Part shown: positions 1 to 8,107 of the stretch, piece by piece | Position numbering within the stretch: position 1 is the first letter of the stretch | Layout of the letters: the number at the start of each line of letters is the position of its first letter | From: Labrys wisconsinensis | GTDB taxonomy: Bacteria; Pseudomonadota; Alphaproteobacteria; Rhizobiales; Labraceae | Direction of reading: 5' to 3' | NCBI RefSeq assembly: GCF_030814995.1 | Contig: NZ_JAUSVX010000012.1 | Span: forward strand, 124,001-188,000 | DNA: 64,000 nucleotides | Made by a program: the position numbers and the translations under genes | Notes under the pieces: generated by a model | Database searches by the model: none | The model's input: only the letters and a program-made list of their open reading frames with translations | Told to the model about the DNA's origin: nothing

Positions 1-384
1 CTCGCGAAACTGGATGTCGAAGCGCCGCAGGCTGTCGGGCCTGATGCGCCCCGAGACCTTGAGCTGGCGCAGCGTCTTGCGCCATGTCGGGTTCGCCACG
101 CCCCAGTCGATCAACCGCTCCCAGATGTGCCGGACACATTCACGCGGGTCGCTCGTCGTGGGATGCGAGGCGGTCATGACCTCGGCGAGACCGCTCTCGA
201 TTTCGAGGAAGAGCTGGTTCAAGAGATCGTCCTTGGTCGGGAAATAGGTGAAGAGCGTCCCTTCAGCGACGCCGGCTGCCTTGGCGATCTTCGCCGTGGA
301 CGCGCCGATGCCGAGCGTCGCCACCAAATCGGCGGCGGCCGTCAGGATCGCATCACGCTTTTCTTCGCTGAGGGGGCGGGCCAT
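1..384 (-). CDS. TetR family transcriptional regulator (C-terminus beyond window)
   Basis: The first 128 codons of a TetR/AcrR-type repressor are visible, and the gene runs off the left edge. The N-terminus begins MARPLSEEKRDAILTAA and continues with a typical helix-turn-helix (VATLGIGASTAKIAKAAGV followed by GTLFTYFPTKDDLL), the best-conserved part of the family. The ligand-binding half is mostly outside the window, so no ligand or target can be named. A near-perfect inverted repeat lies 16 bases upstream of the start codon and probably serves as its own operator. The neighbour on the other strand is divergent and could be a target. Confidence 0.88.
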   Translation of the reverse strand, partial: MARPLSEEKRDAILTAAADLVATLGIGASTAKIAKAAGVAEGTLFTYFPTKDDLLNQLFLEIESGLAEVMTASHPTTSDPRECVRHIWERLIDWGVANPTWRKTLRQLKVSGRIRPDSLRRFDIQFRE

Positions 385-399
385 GGCTTCAAGAATGAG

Positions 400-413
400 T
401 GAGTAGTTACTCA
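400..413. promoter_or_regulatory. Putative TetR operator palindrome
   Basis: The sequence TGAGTAGTTACTCA has two perfect 6-base half sites (TGAGTA/TACTCA) around a 2-base centre. It lies just upstream of the TetR start codon and between two divergent genes, the usual place for a TetR autoregulatory site. Assignment as the operator is inferred from position and symmetry only. Confidence 0.55.
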
Positions 414-497
414 ATCATGTAGAGGAGCCTGTATCCCGAATCAAGAGGGGCCTCTGCGAAGCATGCGACGAGCCGAGGAGCCGGCGCGGAGAGCCCG

Positions 498-1394
498 ATG
501 CGCACATCTTCCTCGCCTCCGCCCGCTCCGATATCGTCGCTGGCGTGGCGGCTAGGCGGAGGGCGCATGGACCGGAGTGACCAGGGCGGCGATCGCGCCG
601 CCACGTGCGGCTGGTTCGTCCTGCAGGGCATCGATCCGGCCATGGGCAGCCCCGCCCTGGAGGCGCGCTTCCGCGTCGACGATGTCGCCGTCTTGCGCGC
701 CGCCTTGGGCGATCTCGCCGACGGGCGGGATCCCGATCTGGAGTGGGTCTACCCGCTCGAACGGGCGCATCTGGACGCCATCGAGCAACGCTTCGGCGCC
801 TCGATCGGCGACGGCGCGTACGAGGTCATGCTTCTGCCCTGGCACTTTACCCGCGAGGCGCCCTATCTGAACCATGGAGGCTTCGAGCTGCCGCTCATGC
901 TCGAAGGCCGCAAGCCTTTCGCAAAATTCTCGAATGTCTACCCGGATGAATGGTTCGACGACGTCATCGGTCGATTCGATCCGTTCGTGCAGGAGGGGCG
1001 GTTCGTCCGCCGCATCGTGACCCGACCGTTCGACGAGCCGGCGCGATGGCACGACGGCGGCATCGTGGACGGCTTTCGCGAAGTCTACTTCGCCTTGCCG
1101 GGCGAGGAATGGCGGATCGACGCGTACCTGCTCCTGGTCGAAGTCGGGCTCAAGGCCGGATGGAACGACGCGCTGGAACGCTACGAAGGCTCCCTGCTCG
1201 GCTACGAGGATTGGCAGACCGACTGGTGGCTCGAAGCGCTGCGGTCGCGGCGGCGCCCCCAGCCGGCTCACGACGACGATCACACGCGGAGACAGGGCCG
1301 CTCGCTGGTTGCCGCGATGCAGAGCTCGCCATATCCCGATCTCCGGATCGAGCCGACACGCTCACGCCTGCCGGTGCGCGACATCGACCTGTGA
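498..1394 (+). CDS. Hypothetical protein
   Basis: A 298-residue soluble protein that I do not recognise. It has no signal peptide or membrane segment. The central part is acidic and aromatic-rich, with motifs such as PWHFTREAPYLNHGG and VYPDEWFDDVIGRFDP. The start is uncertain: an ATG at 567, with GGAGGG four bases before it, has the better ribosome-binding site and would give 275 residues. The last ~30 residues (about 1300-1394, ending LPVRDIDL) read like a separate short basic/acidic tail, unlike the rest. It is divergent from the TetR gene and could be regulated by it. Confidence 0.6.
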   Translation: MRTSSSPPPAPISSLAWRLGGGRMDRSDQGGDRAATCGWFVLQGIDPAMGSPALEARFRVDDVAVLRAALGDLADGRDPDLEWVYPLERAHLDAIEQRFGASIGDGAYEVMLLPWHFTREAPYLNHGGFELPLMLEGRKPFAKFSNVYPDEWFDDVIGRFDPFVQEGRFVRRIVTRPFDEPARWHDGGIVDGFREVYFALPGEEWRIDAYLLLVEVGLKAGWNDALERYEGSLLGYEDWQTDWWLEALRSRRRPQPAHDDDHTRRQGRSLVAAMQSSPYPDLRIEPTRSRLPVRDIDL

Positions 1395-1444
1395 GCGGAC
1401 GGGGTCTGGAGTAGAGCGGTCGCGATCGGAACGGCACCCTCCCC

Positions 1445-1918
1445 CTACCGTCTGATCGCGATCCCCCGCCCCGCCGCCTCCGGCACCGGCAGGCCGGCGT
1501 GCTGCCTGGCGAGATCCTCCAGGATCGCGGCGCTCGTCTCCAGCCAGGGCGCGGAGCGGGGCTGCTCGCCCGACTGGTCGATCGACATCAGGAGCTGCTC
1601 GGAGGTAGCGGCGAGGATGTCGCGGGCGGTGTCGTGCATTTCCAGGAACAGCCGCGCCCGCTTGGCGTCGACCTCCAGGAGCTGCGCCGTGACCGCCAGC
1701 GGCGCGCCGAGCTTGACCTCGCGCAGGAAGCGGACATGCGTCTCCAGCGTGTAGATCGTGCGCCGGGTCGAGGCGCGGGTGTCGGCATCCAGCCCGACAT
1801 GCTCCAGGAACTCGTCCACCGCCTTGGCGAAGATCACGGCGTAATAGCCATCGTAGAGATGGCCGTTATAGTCGATCCACTCGGGCCGGACGGTCTCGCG
1901 CAGGAGATGCATGGACAT
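1445..1918 (-). CDS. Acyl-CoA thioesterase, carnitine-pathway type (CdhB-like)
   Basis: A 157-residue hot-dog-fold thioesterase of the 4-hydroxybenzoyl-CoA thioesterase type. The N-terminal part contains WIDYNGHLYDGYYAVIFAKA, matching the family pattern of an Asp/Asn-Gly-His followed by a helix with Tyr and Phe. Its ATG lies two bases after the stop of the L-carnitine dehydrogenase gene, so the two are translated as a unit. In known carnitine degradation, a thioesterase next to carnitine dehydrogenase hydrolyses betainyl-CoA to glycine betaine. In some bacteria the two are fused. The specific substrate here is inferred from that neighbour. Confidence 0.82.
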   Translation of the reverse strand: MSMHLLRETVRPEWIDYNGHLYDGYYAVIFAKAVDEFLEHVGLDADTRASTRRTIYTLETHVRFLREVKLGAPLAVTAQLLEVDAKRARLFLEMHDTARDILAATSEQLLMSIDQSGEQPRSAPWLETSAAILEDLARQHAGLPVPEAAGRGIAIRR

Positions 1919-1920
1919 GC

Positions 1921-2874
1921 TCAGATCCGCCCCTGCAGGCCCTCGGCCTCGGGCCAGTACTTCTGCACCAGGGCGAGCAGCTCGATCAGGAAATCGTCGC
2001 GGCGGCGCTCCAGCGCCTTGATCGAGCGCCCGGCGGCCTGGTGCTCGCAGCCGTCGGCGACCCGGCCGATCAGGTCCTCGGTCAGCTCCGGCGCCGTGAG
2101 CTTGGTCCAGGGCAGCTTCAGGGCTGGCCCGAACTGGTGCAGCATGTGGCGCATGCCGCCCTCGCCGCCGGCGAGGTGGAAGGTGAGGAAGGTGCCCATC
2201 AGCGACCAGCGCAGCCCGCAGCCATAGACCACGGCCGCGTCGATCTCCTCGGTGGTGGCGACGCCGTCGTTGACCAGCCACAGCGCCTCGCGCCAGAGCG
2301 CCTCCATCAGGCGGTCGGCGACGAAGCCTTCGATCTCGGTGCGCACATGCAGCGGGCGCATGCCGATCGAGCGGTAGAAGTCCATCGCCGCGGCGACGCT
2401 GGCCGCAGCCGTCTTCTCGCCGCCCAGCACCTCGACCAGCGGCAGGAGATAGACCGGGTTGAAGGGGTGGCCGACGACGAAGCGCTCGGGCCGCTGCATC
2501 CGCGCCTGCAGGCGGCTCGGCAGCAGGCCGGAGGTGGAGGAGGCGATCAGGGCCTCGGGCTTGGCCGCGGCGTCGATGCGGGCGAGGAGATCCTGCTTCA
2601 GCTCCTCGCGCTCGGGCGCATTCTCCTGGATGAAGTCGGCGGCGGCCACCGCCGCCTCGACCGAGCCCAGCATCACCAGCCGGTCGCGGCGGGCGCCCTC
2701 GGCGAGGCCCTGGCGCTCCAGCGCGCCCCAGGCATTGTCGATCGCCGCGCGCAGCCTGTCCTCGGCGCCGGGCGCCGGATCCCAGGCGACGACGTCATGG
2801 CCATGGGCGAGGCCCCGGGCCGCCCAGCCGGCGCCGATCACGCCGGTTCCGATGATCGCGATGGTCTTGGCCAT
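1921..2874 (-). CDS. L-carnitine dehydrogenase / 3-hydroxyacyl-CoA dehydrogenase family
   Basis: A 317-residue NAD-dependent dehydrogenase, the normal length for L-carnitine 3-dehydrogenase. The Rossmann motif is [15 protein letters not shown] at residues 6-20. The catalytic region [15 protein letters not shown] carries the conserved His. The C-terminal helical domain contains [20 protein letters not shown]. The start is preceded by GGGAGGGG. The ATG chosen gives an N-terminus [11 protein letters not shown] as in the family. It would oxidise L-carnitine to 3-dehydrocarnitine in the cytoplasm. The thioesterase gene follows immediately. Distinguishing it from other short 3-hydroxyacyl-CoA dehydrogenases rests partly on that pairing. 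Confidence 0.85.
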   Translation of the reverse strand: MAKTIAIIGTGVIGAGWAARGLAHGHDVVAWDPAPGAEDRLRAAIDNAWGALERQGLAEGARRDRLVMLGSVEAAVAAADFIQENAPEREELKQDLLARIDAAAKPEALIASSTSGLLPSRLQARMQRPERFVVGHPFNPVYLLPLVEVLGGEKTAAASVAAAMDFYRSIGMRPLHVRTEIEGFVADRLMEALWREALWLVNDGVATTEEIDAAVVYGCGLRWSLMGTFLTFHLAGGEGGMRHMLHQFGPALKLPWTKLTAPELTEDLIGRVADGCEHQAAGRSIKALERRRDDFLIELLALVQKYWPEAEGLQGRI

Positions 2875-2964
2875 ATCCCCTCCCTCGGGTTTCGCGGCCG
2901 AATAGAGCCGCTGGCGCGCCGCCCTCCATGGCGGCAAGCGACAGGAAGGAGGCCGCGGGCGACA

Positions 2965-3249
2965 TCAGCCCTCGCGGTCGAGCGCGGCGTTCACCACGGC
3001 CGCCGTCTCCGCCGAAGGCAGCACCGGCACCACCTCGAAATCGGTGAGATCGGCCCAGGCGAGGATCCAGGCCTGCAGCTCGGCGAGGTCGTCGCATTCC
3101 ATCAGCTGGAAGCAGCGATCGAAGTTCGGCTCGATCCAGCTGCCGGCATAGCGCAGCCCCTCCGGCGCCATGCGGCCCTTGTCGCGAAAGCGGCGATAGA
3201 CCGCCTTGGCATCGCGATTCCTGAAACGCTCGACGACCATGAACAGCAT
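2965..3249 (-). CDS. DUF3303 domain-containing protein
   Basis: A 94-residue soluble protein beginning MLFMVVERFRNRDAKAVYRR, characteristic of the DUF3303 family, which resembles the dimeric alpha/beta-barrel (ferredoxin-like) fold. It includes the conserved stretch CFQLMECDDLAELQAWI. The start has a clear GGGGAGGATC ribosome-binding site; an upstream ATG at 3282 lacks one. It lies 90 bases upstream of the carnitine dehydrogenase gene on the same strand and may be transcribed with it. No biochemical function is established for the family that I can rely on. Confidence 0.8.
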   Translation of the reverse strand: MLFMVVERFRNRDAKAVYRRFRDKGRMAPEGLRYAGSWIEPNFDRCFQLMECDDLAELQAWILAWADLTDFEVVPVLPSAETAAVVNAALDREG

Positions 3250-3386
3250 CACGGATCCTCCCCGGCCCCCATGGTCGGACACGACACGGCTCCCGGCAAG
3301 AGCGCGCCAGGCGACATGCCGTGTCGGTTTGAGCCTGGCGGCGCACCCCGCTTCGTGCGAAGGCTTGATCCCGCACGACGTTCCCC

Positions 3387-4283
3387 ATGACCGCCGCCAT
3401 CGACCCGTCCGCGACTGCCACCGCCCGCGCCGAGCACCGCCTCGGCGTGATCTTCGTGCTCGCCTCGGCCGTGACCTGGAGCCTCAGCGGCGTCTTCGCG
3501 CGGCTGCTCGGTCCCGACATCGACGTCTGGACCGCGGTGTTCCTGCGCTCCGGGATCGGCGCGGCCTACATGGCGATCGGCACGCTGGTCGTGCATCGCG
3601 GCCGCTCGCTGGCGGCGTTCCGTGCGATGGGCGGCATCGGCCTCCTGGTCGTCCTCACCGGCGCCATCTCCATGGTGGCGTTCATCGGCGCCTTCTTCCA
3701 CACCAGCGTCGCCAATGTCTCGGTGATCTATTCGACCACGCCGTTCATCGCGGCGGGGCTCGGCTGGGTGATGCTGCGCGAGGCCGTGTCGGCGCGCACC
3801 CTGATCGCCGCGGTCATCGCCCTGGCGGGGGTGACGATCATGGTCTCCGGATCGTTCGCCGCCGGGCACCTGCTCGGCGACGGCCTGGCCCTCGTCATGG
3901 CCGGGTCCTTCGCGGTCATGGCGGTGCTGGTCAAGGTGCGGCGCGAGCTCGACATGCTGCCGGTTAACTTCCTGGTCTGCCTGTTCTCGCTGGCCTTCGC
4001 ATCGCCCTTCGCCGATCCGGCCAGGGCCACGGCGATGGACCTCATCGTGCTGGCCGCCTTCGCCTTCTGCTCGATCGCCCTCGCCTTCTTCCTGTTCCTG
4101 GCGGGGGCGCGGCGCATCCCGGCCGCCGAGGCAGGCCTGATCACCACGCTGGAAGTGGTGCTCTCCCCGCTCTGGGTGTTCCTGCTATTCGCCGAGAACC
4201 CGGGCCGGCCGGCGATCATCGGCGGCGCGGTCGTGTTCGCGGCGGTGGTGTGGCACATCGTCGGCGACCGGCGCCGAGCGTGA
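3387..4283 (+). CDS. EamA/DMT family transporter
   Basis: A 298-residue inner-membrane protein with about ten predicted hydrophobic segments arranged as two EamA repeats (first from about residue 18, second from about residue 160). It belongs to the drug/metabolite transporter superfamily. Repeat hallmarks include the first helix VIFVLASAVTWSLSGVFARLL and the end of the second repeat, ETTLEVVLSPLWVFLLFAENP-like in pattern. The ribosome-binding site before the ATG is weak. Substrate is unknown. It faces a second EamA gene on the opposite strand, and their 3' ends overlap by 99 bases. Confidence 0.88.
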   Translation: MTAAIDPSATATARAEHRLGVIFVLASAVTWSLSGVFARLLGPDIDVWTAVFLRSGIGAAYMAIGTLVVHRGRSLAAFRAMGGIGLLVVLTGAISMVAFIGAFFHTSVANVSVIYSTTPFIAAGLGWVMLREAVSARTLIAAVIALAGVTIMVSGSFAAGHLLGDGLALVMAGSFAVMAVLVKVRRELDMLPVNFLVCLFSLAFASPFADPARATAMDLIVLAAFAFCSIALAFFLFLAGARRIPAAEAGLITTLEVVLSPLWVFLLFAENPGRPAIIGGAVVFAAVVWHIVGDRRRA

Positions 4284-5147
4284 GCGGGCTCCACCCCAGG
4301 CCGAGAGCATGACGCCGGCGAGCACGATCAGGCCGCCGAGCAGGGTGGCGGGGCGCGGCCGCTCGTCGAAGATCAGGAACACCCAGACCGGTCCCAGCAG
4401 CATCTCGGTCTGGGCCAGCAGCGTCAGGCGGTTGGCCGGCACGCTGCGGGCGGCGATGTTGAACAGGATCATGCCGACGCCGATGAACAGGGCGCCGTGC
4501 AGCATGGCCATGGCGTTCTCGAAGGGCGGGGTCCAGAACGGCGAGCCGTCGACCCAGACGATCAGGCCCGTGGCCAGCGCCGTGAGCAGGGCGTAGTCGG
4601 CCACGGAGCCCGACATGTCGCGGCCGCGGCCGAGCCGCGCCACAACGGAATAGAGGGCGTAGGCGAATGCCGAGCCCACCGCCGCCAGATTGCCGGCGAA
4701 ATTCCCCGAGCCGACCTCGCTGCCCGTCATCACCAGGAGGCCGACGGCGCCGATGCCAATCGCCGTCCAGGTCACGGTGCCGACACGCTCCCTCAACAGG
4801 AGGCGGGCGAGGAGGGCGCCGATCAGCGGGGCGCTGGTGGCGAACAGCAGGGCGTTGGCCACGGTGGTGGTCTTCATGGCGAAGATGAAGCACAGCGCCG
4901 CGCCGGTCAGCGTCAGGCCGCCGGCAACCCCGTGCCAGCCGCTGTCCCGCATCTGGCGCAGCGGCGAGCTGCGCCGCCACAGGGCGATGGCGAACACCAG
5001 CGGCACCAGGCCGAAGGAGCGCCAGAGCAGGTACTGGAAGGCGTCGAGATGCGGCGACAGGCGAACGGTGATGCCACCGAAGGAGAACATCGCGCCGGCG
5101 GTGAGCGCCAGACCCGCGCCCCAGAAAGCAGTGTTCGCGGAGGCCAT
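4185..5147 (-). CDS. EamA/DMT family transporter
   Basis: A 320-residue DMT-superfamily membrane protein with two EamA repeats and about ten hydrophobic helices. The start at 5147 gives MASANTAFWGAGLALTAGAM, placing the first helix at the N-terminus; a 40-residue upstream extension has no family-like character. The last ~38 residues after VLAGVMLSAWGGA are polar and arginine/histidine-rich. They are encoded antisense to the end of the convergent EamA gene, which suggests the ancestral stop codon was lost. The two genes may be an old inverted duplication. Substrate unknown. Confidence 0.87.
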   Translation of the reverse strand: MASANTAFWGAGLALTAGAMFSFGGITVRLSPHLDAFQYLLWRSFGLVPLVFAIALWRRSSPLRQMRDSGWHGVAGGLTLTGAALCFIFAMKTTTVANALLFATSAPLIGALLARLLLRERVGTVTWTAIGIGAVGLLVMTGSEVGSGNFAGNLAAVGSAFAYALYSVVARLGRGRDMSGSVADYALLTALATGLIVWVDGSPFWTPPFENAMAMLHGALFIGVGMILFNIAARSVPANRLTLLAQTEMLLGPVWVFLIFDERPRPATLLGGLIVLAGVMLSAWGGARSRSAPVADDVPHHRREHDRAADDRRPARVLGE

Positions 5148-5292
5148 CAGGGTCCGGAGGAAAAGAAGGCTCGACCCGCACCATGTCGGATGCGCCGGGC
5201 CAAACTGTTCCGGATGCGACGGCCCATGTCCGAATCCGGCGCTATCGCCGACGCCAATGCGGGCCATCGCAAAGGCTCATGGCCGCCCCGCC

Positions 5293-6423
5293 TCATCCCT
5301 CCAGGAAGTGCCCGATGGCGTTGAGCGGCCGGATGCCGTCGCAGATGATCTTGGCGACGGCGAGCAGAGGCACGGCGAGGATGGCTCCGGGCGCGCCCCA
5401 CATCCAGAACCAGAAGATCAGCGAGATGATCACCAGCACCGGGTTGAGCGTGAAGCGGCGCGCCAGCAGCATCGGCGTGATCATCTCGCCCTCGACGAGG
5501 TGGATGCCGAGATAGAGACCGGCCGGCATCAGCGCCGGCCAGAAGCCGTCCATGGTCAGGAGCCCGGCGAAGAAGAACAGCACGATGCCGAAGACGGGGC
5601 CCATGATCGGCACGAAGTTGAGCAGGAAGGCGAGCACGCCCCACAGCACGGGGTCGCCGAGACCGCAGGCCCACATGGCGATGCCGGTGGCGATGCCCAC
5701 CGCCGCGTTCATCACCGTGATGGTGACGAGGTAGGCGGAGATGTTCTCCTCCACCTGCTGCGACAGGGCGACGACCTGGCGCTTGTCGCTGAAGCGCGGC
5801 AGGACCTCGACGAAGCGCCTGAGGAAGGTGTCGCCGGACACCAGGAGGAAGAACAGGATCAGGATCGTCTCGAAGAAGCCGCCGGCAAAATGCTGCGTGC
5901 CCCGGAACAGCGTCTCCGTCAGGCCGAGATCGGCCGAGCCGCCCGCGCCGCCGTCGATCTGATGCAGGAAGGCCTGCAGCGTCTTGATCGGGCGGCTGAG
6001 GAATTGCAGGCGCTCCTCCAGCCGCGGCAGCCCGGCCGGCAGCTTCTCGGCCCAGGCCGAGGCGGGCCCGGCGACCGCCGCGCCCAGCCCGACGATCACC
6101 GAGAACACCGCCACGATCAGCACGAGCGCCGCAAGGGCCCGGGGGATGTGCAGGCGCTCCAGCAGGCGCATGCCCGGCTGCAGCAGGAGCTTGAGGACGA
6201 AGGCCAGGACCAGCGGCAGGATAATCTCGGCGGCGACATAGGCGATGGTCAGGACGGCGATGGCCAGCAGGCAGCTGAGGACGACCAGCGTCTTGTCGGG
6301 AAAGATCCGGCCGCTCGCCCCGGCGGCATCCTCGATCCCCGCGGGCCCGGCCTCGACGCTGCCGCCTCGTCGCAGGGCCGCCTCGTCCATCCCACCGGCA
6401 GCCAGGTCGGCGGCATCGCTCAT
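5293..6423 (-). CDS. AI-2E family transporter (TqsA/PerM type)
   Basis: A 376-residue polytopic membrane protein of the AI-2E transporter family. After a polar N-terminal ~40 residues come two hydrophobic helices (TLVVLSCLLAIAVLTIAYVA and the next), a central soluble stretch, and a C-terminal bundle. Typical family signatures are LNFVPIMGPVFGIVLF and the glycine-rich region near WGVLAF. Family members export small molecules or ions; the link to autoinducer-2 holds for only some of them. It lies upstream of cobM on the same strand with no evident functional link. Confidence 0.87.
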   Translation of the reverse strand: MSDAADLAAGGMDEAALRRGGSVEAGPAGIEDAAGASGRIFPDKTLVVLSCLLAIAVLTIAYVAAEIILPLVLAFVLKLLLQPGMRLLERLHIPRALAALVLIVAVFSVIVGLGAAVAGPASAWAEKLPAGLPRLEERLQFLSRPIKTLQAFLHQIDGGAGGSADLGLTETLFRGTQHFAGGFFETILILFFLLVSGDTFLRRFVEVLPRFSDKRQVVALSQQVEENISAYLVTITVMNAAVGIATGIAMWACGLGDPVLWGVLAFLLNFVPIMGPVFGIVLFFFAGLLTMDGFWPALMPAGLYLGIHLVEGEMITPMLLARRFTLNPVLVIISLIFWFWMWGAPGAILAVPLLAVAKIICDGIRPLNAIGHFLEG

Positions 6424-6513
6424 CGAACACGGTCCTCCCGCTGGGGTCCGAAACCCCGCGGGCGAACAACGCCCGGTCGCCGACTGTGTTCCCCCGGGGG
6501 AAGCGCCGCCGCC

Positions 6514-7275
6514 TCAGCCGTCCAGGCCGCGGTAGCGCCGGCGATAGTCCGGATCGTAGAGGGCGCTCTCGCGGAAATCCGCCGCCGCCAGGGCCGGGCC
6601 GACCAGGATCAGCGCCGTGCGCTCCATCGGCTCGGCCGCGACCTTGGTCTCGATGTCGGCGAGCGTGCCGCTCAGGACCCGCTCGTCCGGCCAGGTGGCG
6701 CGGAACACCACCGCGACCGGACAGTCCGGCCCGTAATGCGGCAGCGTCTCGGCGACGACGCGGGCGAGGGCATGGATGGACAGGTGCACCGCCAGCGTCG
6801 CCCGCGTGCGGCCGAAGGCCTCGAGCGTCTCGGTCGGCGGCATGGACGAGGCCCGGCCGGAGGTGCGGGTCAGCACCACCGACTGCGCCACCTCCGGCAG
6901 GGTCAGCTCGCGCCCGAGCACGGCCGCCGCCGCGGCGAAGGCCGGCACGCCGGGGGTGACGGTGTAGGGGATGCCGAGCCGCTCCAGCCGCCGGGTCTGC
7001 TCGCCGAGGGCGCTCCAGATCGACAGGTCGCCGGAATGCAGCCGGGCGACGTCGAGTCCGGCGGCATGGGCGGCGGCGATCTCCTGCATGATGGCGTCGA
7101 GCGTCAGCGGCGCGGTGTCGACCACGCGCGCATCCGGCGGCGCGAGCGCGACGATCTCCGGCGGCACCAGCGAGCCGGCATAGAGGCAGACCGGACAGCG
7201 CGCCACGAGGTCGCGGCCGCGCACGGTGATGAGGTCGGGCGCGCCGGGCCCGGCGCCGATGAAATGCACGGTCAT
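6514..7275 (-). CDS. cobM: Precorrin-4 C11-methyltransferase
   Basis: A 253-residue SAM-dependent methyltransferase of the tetrapyrrole methylase family, full length for CobM. It starts [20 protein letters not shown], the family's first glycine-rich loop. Further signatures are [15 protein letters not shown] and [15 protein letters not shown], the SAM-binding and substrate regions. It methylates C11 of precorrin-4 in the aerobic corrin pathway. It is the last gene of the leftward cobL-cobE-cobM series but is separated from cobE by a 442-base gap filled with repeats, so it may have its own promoter. Confidence 0.95.
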   Translation of the reverse strand: MTVHFIGAGPGAPDLITVRGRDLVARCPVCLYAGSLVPPEIVALAPPDARVVDTAPLTLDAIMQEIAAAHAAGLDVARLHSGDLSIWSALGEQTRRLERLGIPYTVTPGVPAFAAAAAVLGRELTLPEVAQSVVLTRTSGRASSMPPTETLEAFGRTRATLAVHLSIHALARVVAETLPHYGPDCPVAVVFRATWPDERVLSGTLADIETKVAAEPMERTALILVGPALAAADFRESALYDPDYRRRYRGLDG

Positions 7276-7382
7276 GATGGGGAGGTTCCGTTGTGGCGCA
7301 GTGTTAAAAGCGCGCCGGCAGACTTCGTAGGCCGATCTTCATCCGTTGGTGGTCTCCGCGAAATCGAGATCGATTTCGCTTG

Positions 7383-7413
7383 GGATGGCCGGGTCAAGCC
7401 CGGCCATGACGGG
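7383..7413. repeat. Intergenic palindromic repeat, copy 1
   Basis: The core is GGCCGGGTCAAGCCCGGCC (7-base arms, 5-base loop) flanked by ATGG and ATGACGG. It is a REP-like element shared by five sites in the window. Confidence 0.75.
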
Positions 7414-7498
7414 ACCGTTGCGACATGGACCAGAGCCTCGGCGCCATCTTCCGACGTTGCGACAACAGGTGGGGCGCCGACGGACGCACCACCCTCAG

Positions 7499-7538
7499 CC
7501 GTCATGGGCGGACTTGATCCGCCCATCCACACGAACAC
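7499..7538. repeat. Intergenic palindromic repeat, copy 2
   Basis: A variant copy with core GGGCGGACTTGATCCGCCC followed by ATCCACACGAACAC. It is in the opposite orientation to copies 1 and 3. The paired bases have changed on both arms compared with the other copies, so the hairpin is kept. Confidence 0.7.
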
Positions 7539-7610
7539 AGGGGGTGGTCGGGACGACCGCTCCCCGCGAACCTCCCCGGCTTCTGGCAGGGTACAACCAT
7601 CATCTGTTTG

Positions 7611-7650
7611 TGTTCGCGTGGATGGCCGGGTCAAGCCCGGCCATGACGGA
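7611..7650. repeat. Intergenic palindromic repeat, copy 3
   Basis: Begins TGTTCGCGTGGATGG, has the core GGCCGGGTCAAGCCCGGCC and ends ATGACGG. Same orientation as copy 1, and identical to it over the core. Confidence 0.75.
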
Positions 7651-7717
7651 ACCGTTGCGGATTGGACGACAATGGCCATGCCACCCGTGATCGCCGGGGT
7701 GGGCGCGCGCACGCCCA

Positions 7718-8107
7718 TCACCCCTGCCCCGACACCGCGATGGCGCAGGTGGCGCTGCGGCTGGCGGTGCGCGGCTGCACCAGGCGCGAGGTCGGGCCGG
7801 CGCCGGCGAGGGCGGCGGTCTCGGCGACGCTGGCGAGGCCCGTGAGGGCCACAACCCGCTCCGAGACGGTGATCGCGCGCGGCTCGGCCGCCTTCATCAT
7901 CGGTTCGGGAATCAGCACCAGCGGCAGGCCGAGACGCCGCGCCGCCTCGGCGAGCCCGGTCTCGCCGTGCTTGAAGGCGGGGGCGAACAGGCCGGAGAGA
8001 TGGCGCATCGGCAGCTCGGCCCTGGCCATGGCCAGCTCGGCGAGCTCGATGATCTCCTGCGCCTCGCAGCCCTTGCGGCAGCCGAAGCCGGCGGCGACGA
8101 TGTTCAT
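7718..8107 (-). CDS. cobE: Cobalamin biosynthesis protein CobE (CbiG C-terminal domain)
   Basis: A 129-residue protein matching the CobE/CbiG C-terminal family. It starts MNIVAAGFGCRKGC, the glycine-rich first strand of the family, and has ASVAETAALAGAG near residues 90-102, the second conserved loop. Its ATG overlaps the stop of cobL by four bases, so it is translationally coupled. CobE is needed in the aerobic pathway and has been linked to handling of corrin intermediates, but its exact step is not settled. The C-terminal residues enter the repeat-rich gap. Confidence 0.88.
   Translation of the reverse strand: MNIVAAGFGCRKGCEAQEIIELAELAMARAELPMRHLSGLFAPAFKHGETGLAEAARRLGLPLVLIPEPMMKAAEPRAITVSERVVALTGLASVAETAALAGAGPTSRLVQPRTASRSATCAIAVSGQG

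Larger units (their letters stand above)
7276..7717. other. Repeat-filled gap between cobE and cobM
   Basis: This 442-base interval holds no convincing gene. An open frame across it exists on the minus strand, but its translation contains PSWPGLTRPS twice plus a related phrase, the product of reading three copies of an intergenic palindrome. Outside those copies I see no motif. Confidence 0.75.

Noticed and set aside
7272-7721. A 149-codon open frame on the minus strand between cobE and cobM
   Set aside because: Its translation is the repeated reading of intergenic palindromes (PSWPGLTRPS twice) and has no protein-like core.
4690-7845. A 1051-codon open frame opposite the EamA, AI-2E and cobM genes
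   Set aside because: It is antisense to conserved genes, with His/Arg/Gln-rich composition typical of the reverse frame in GC-rich genomes.
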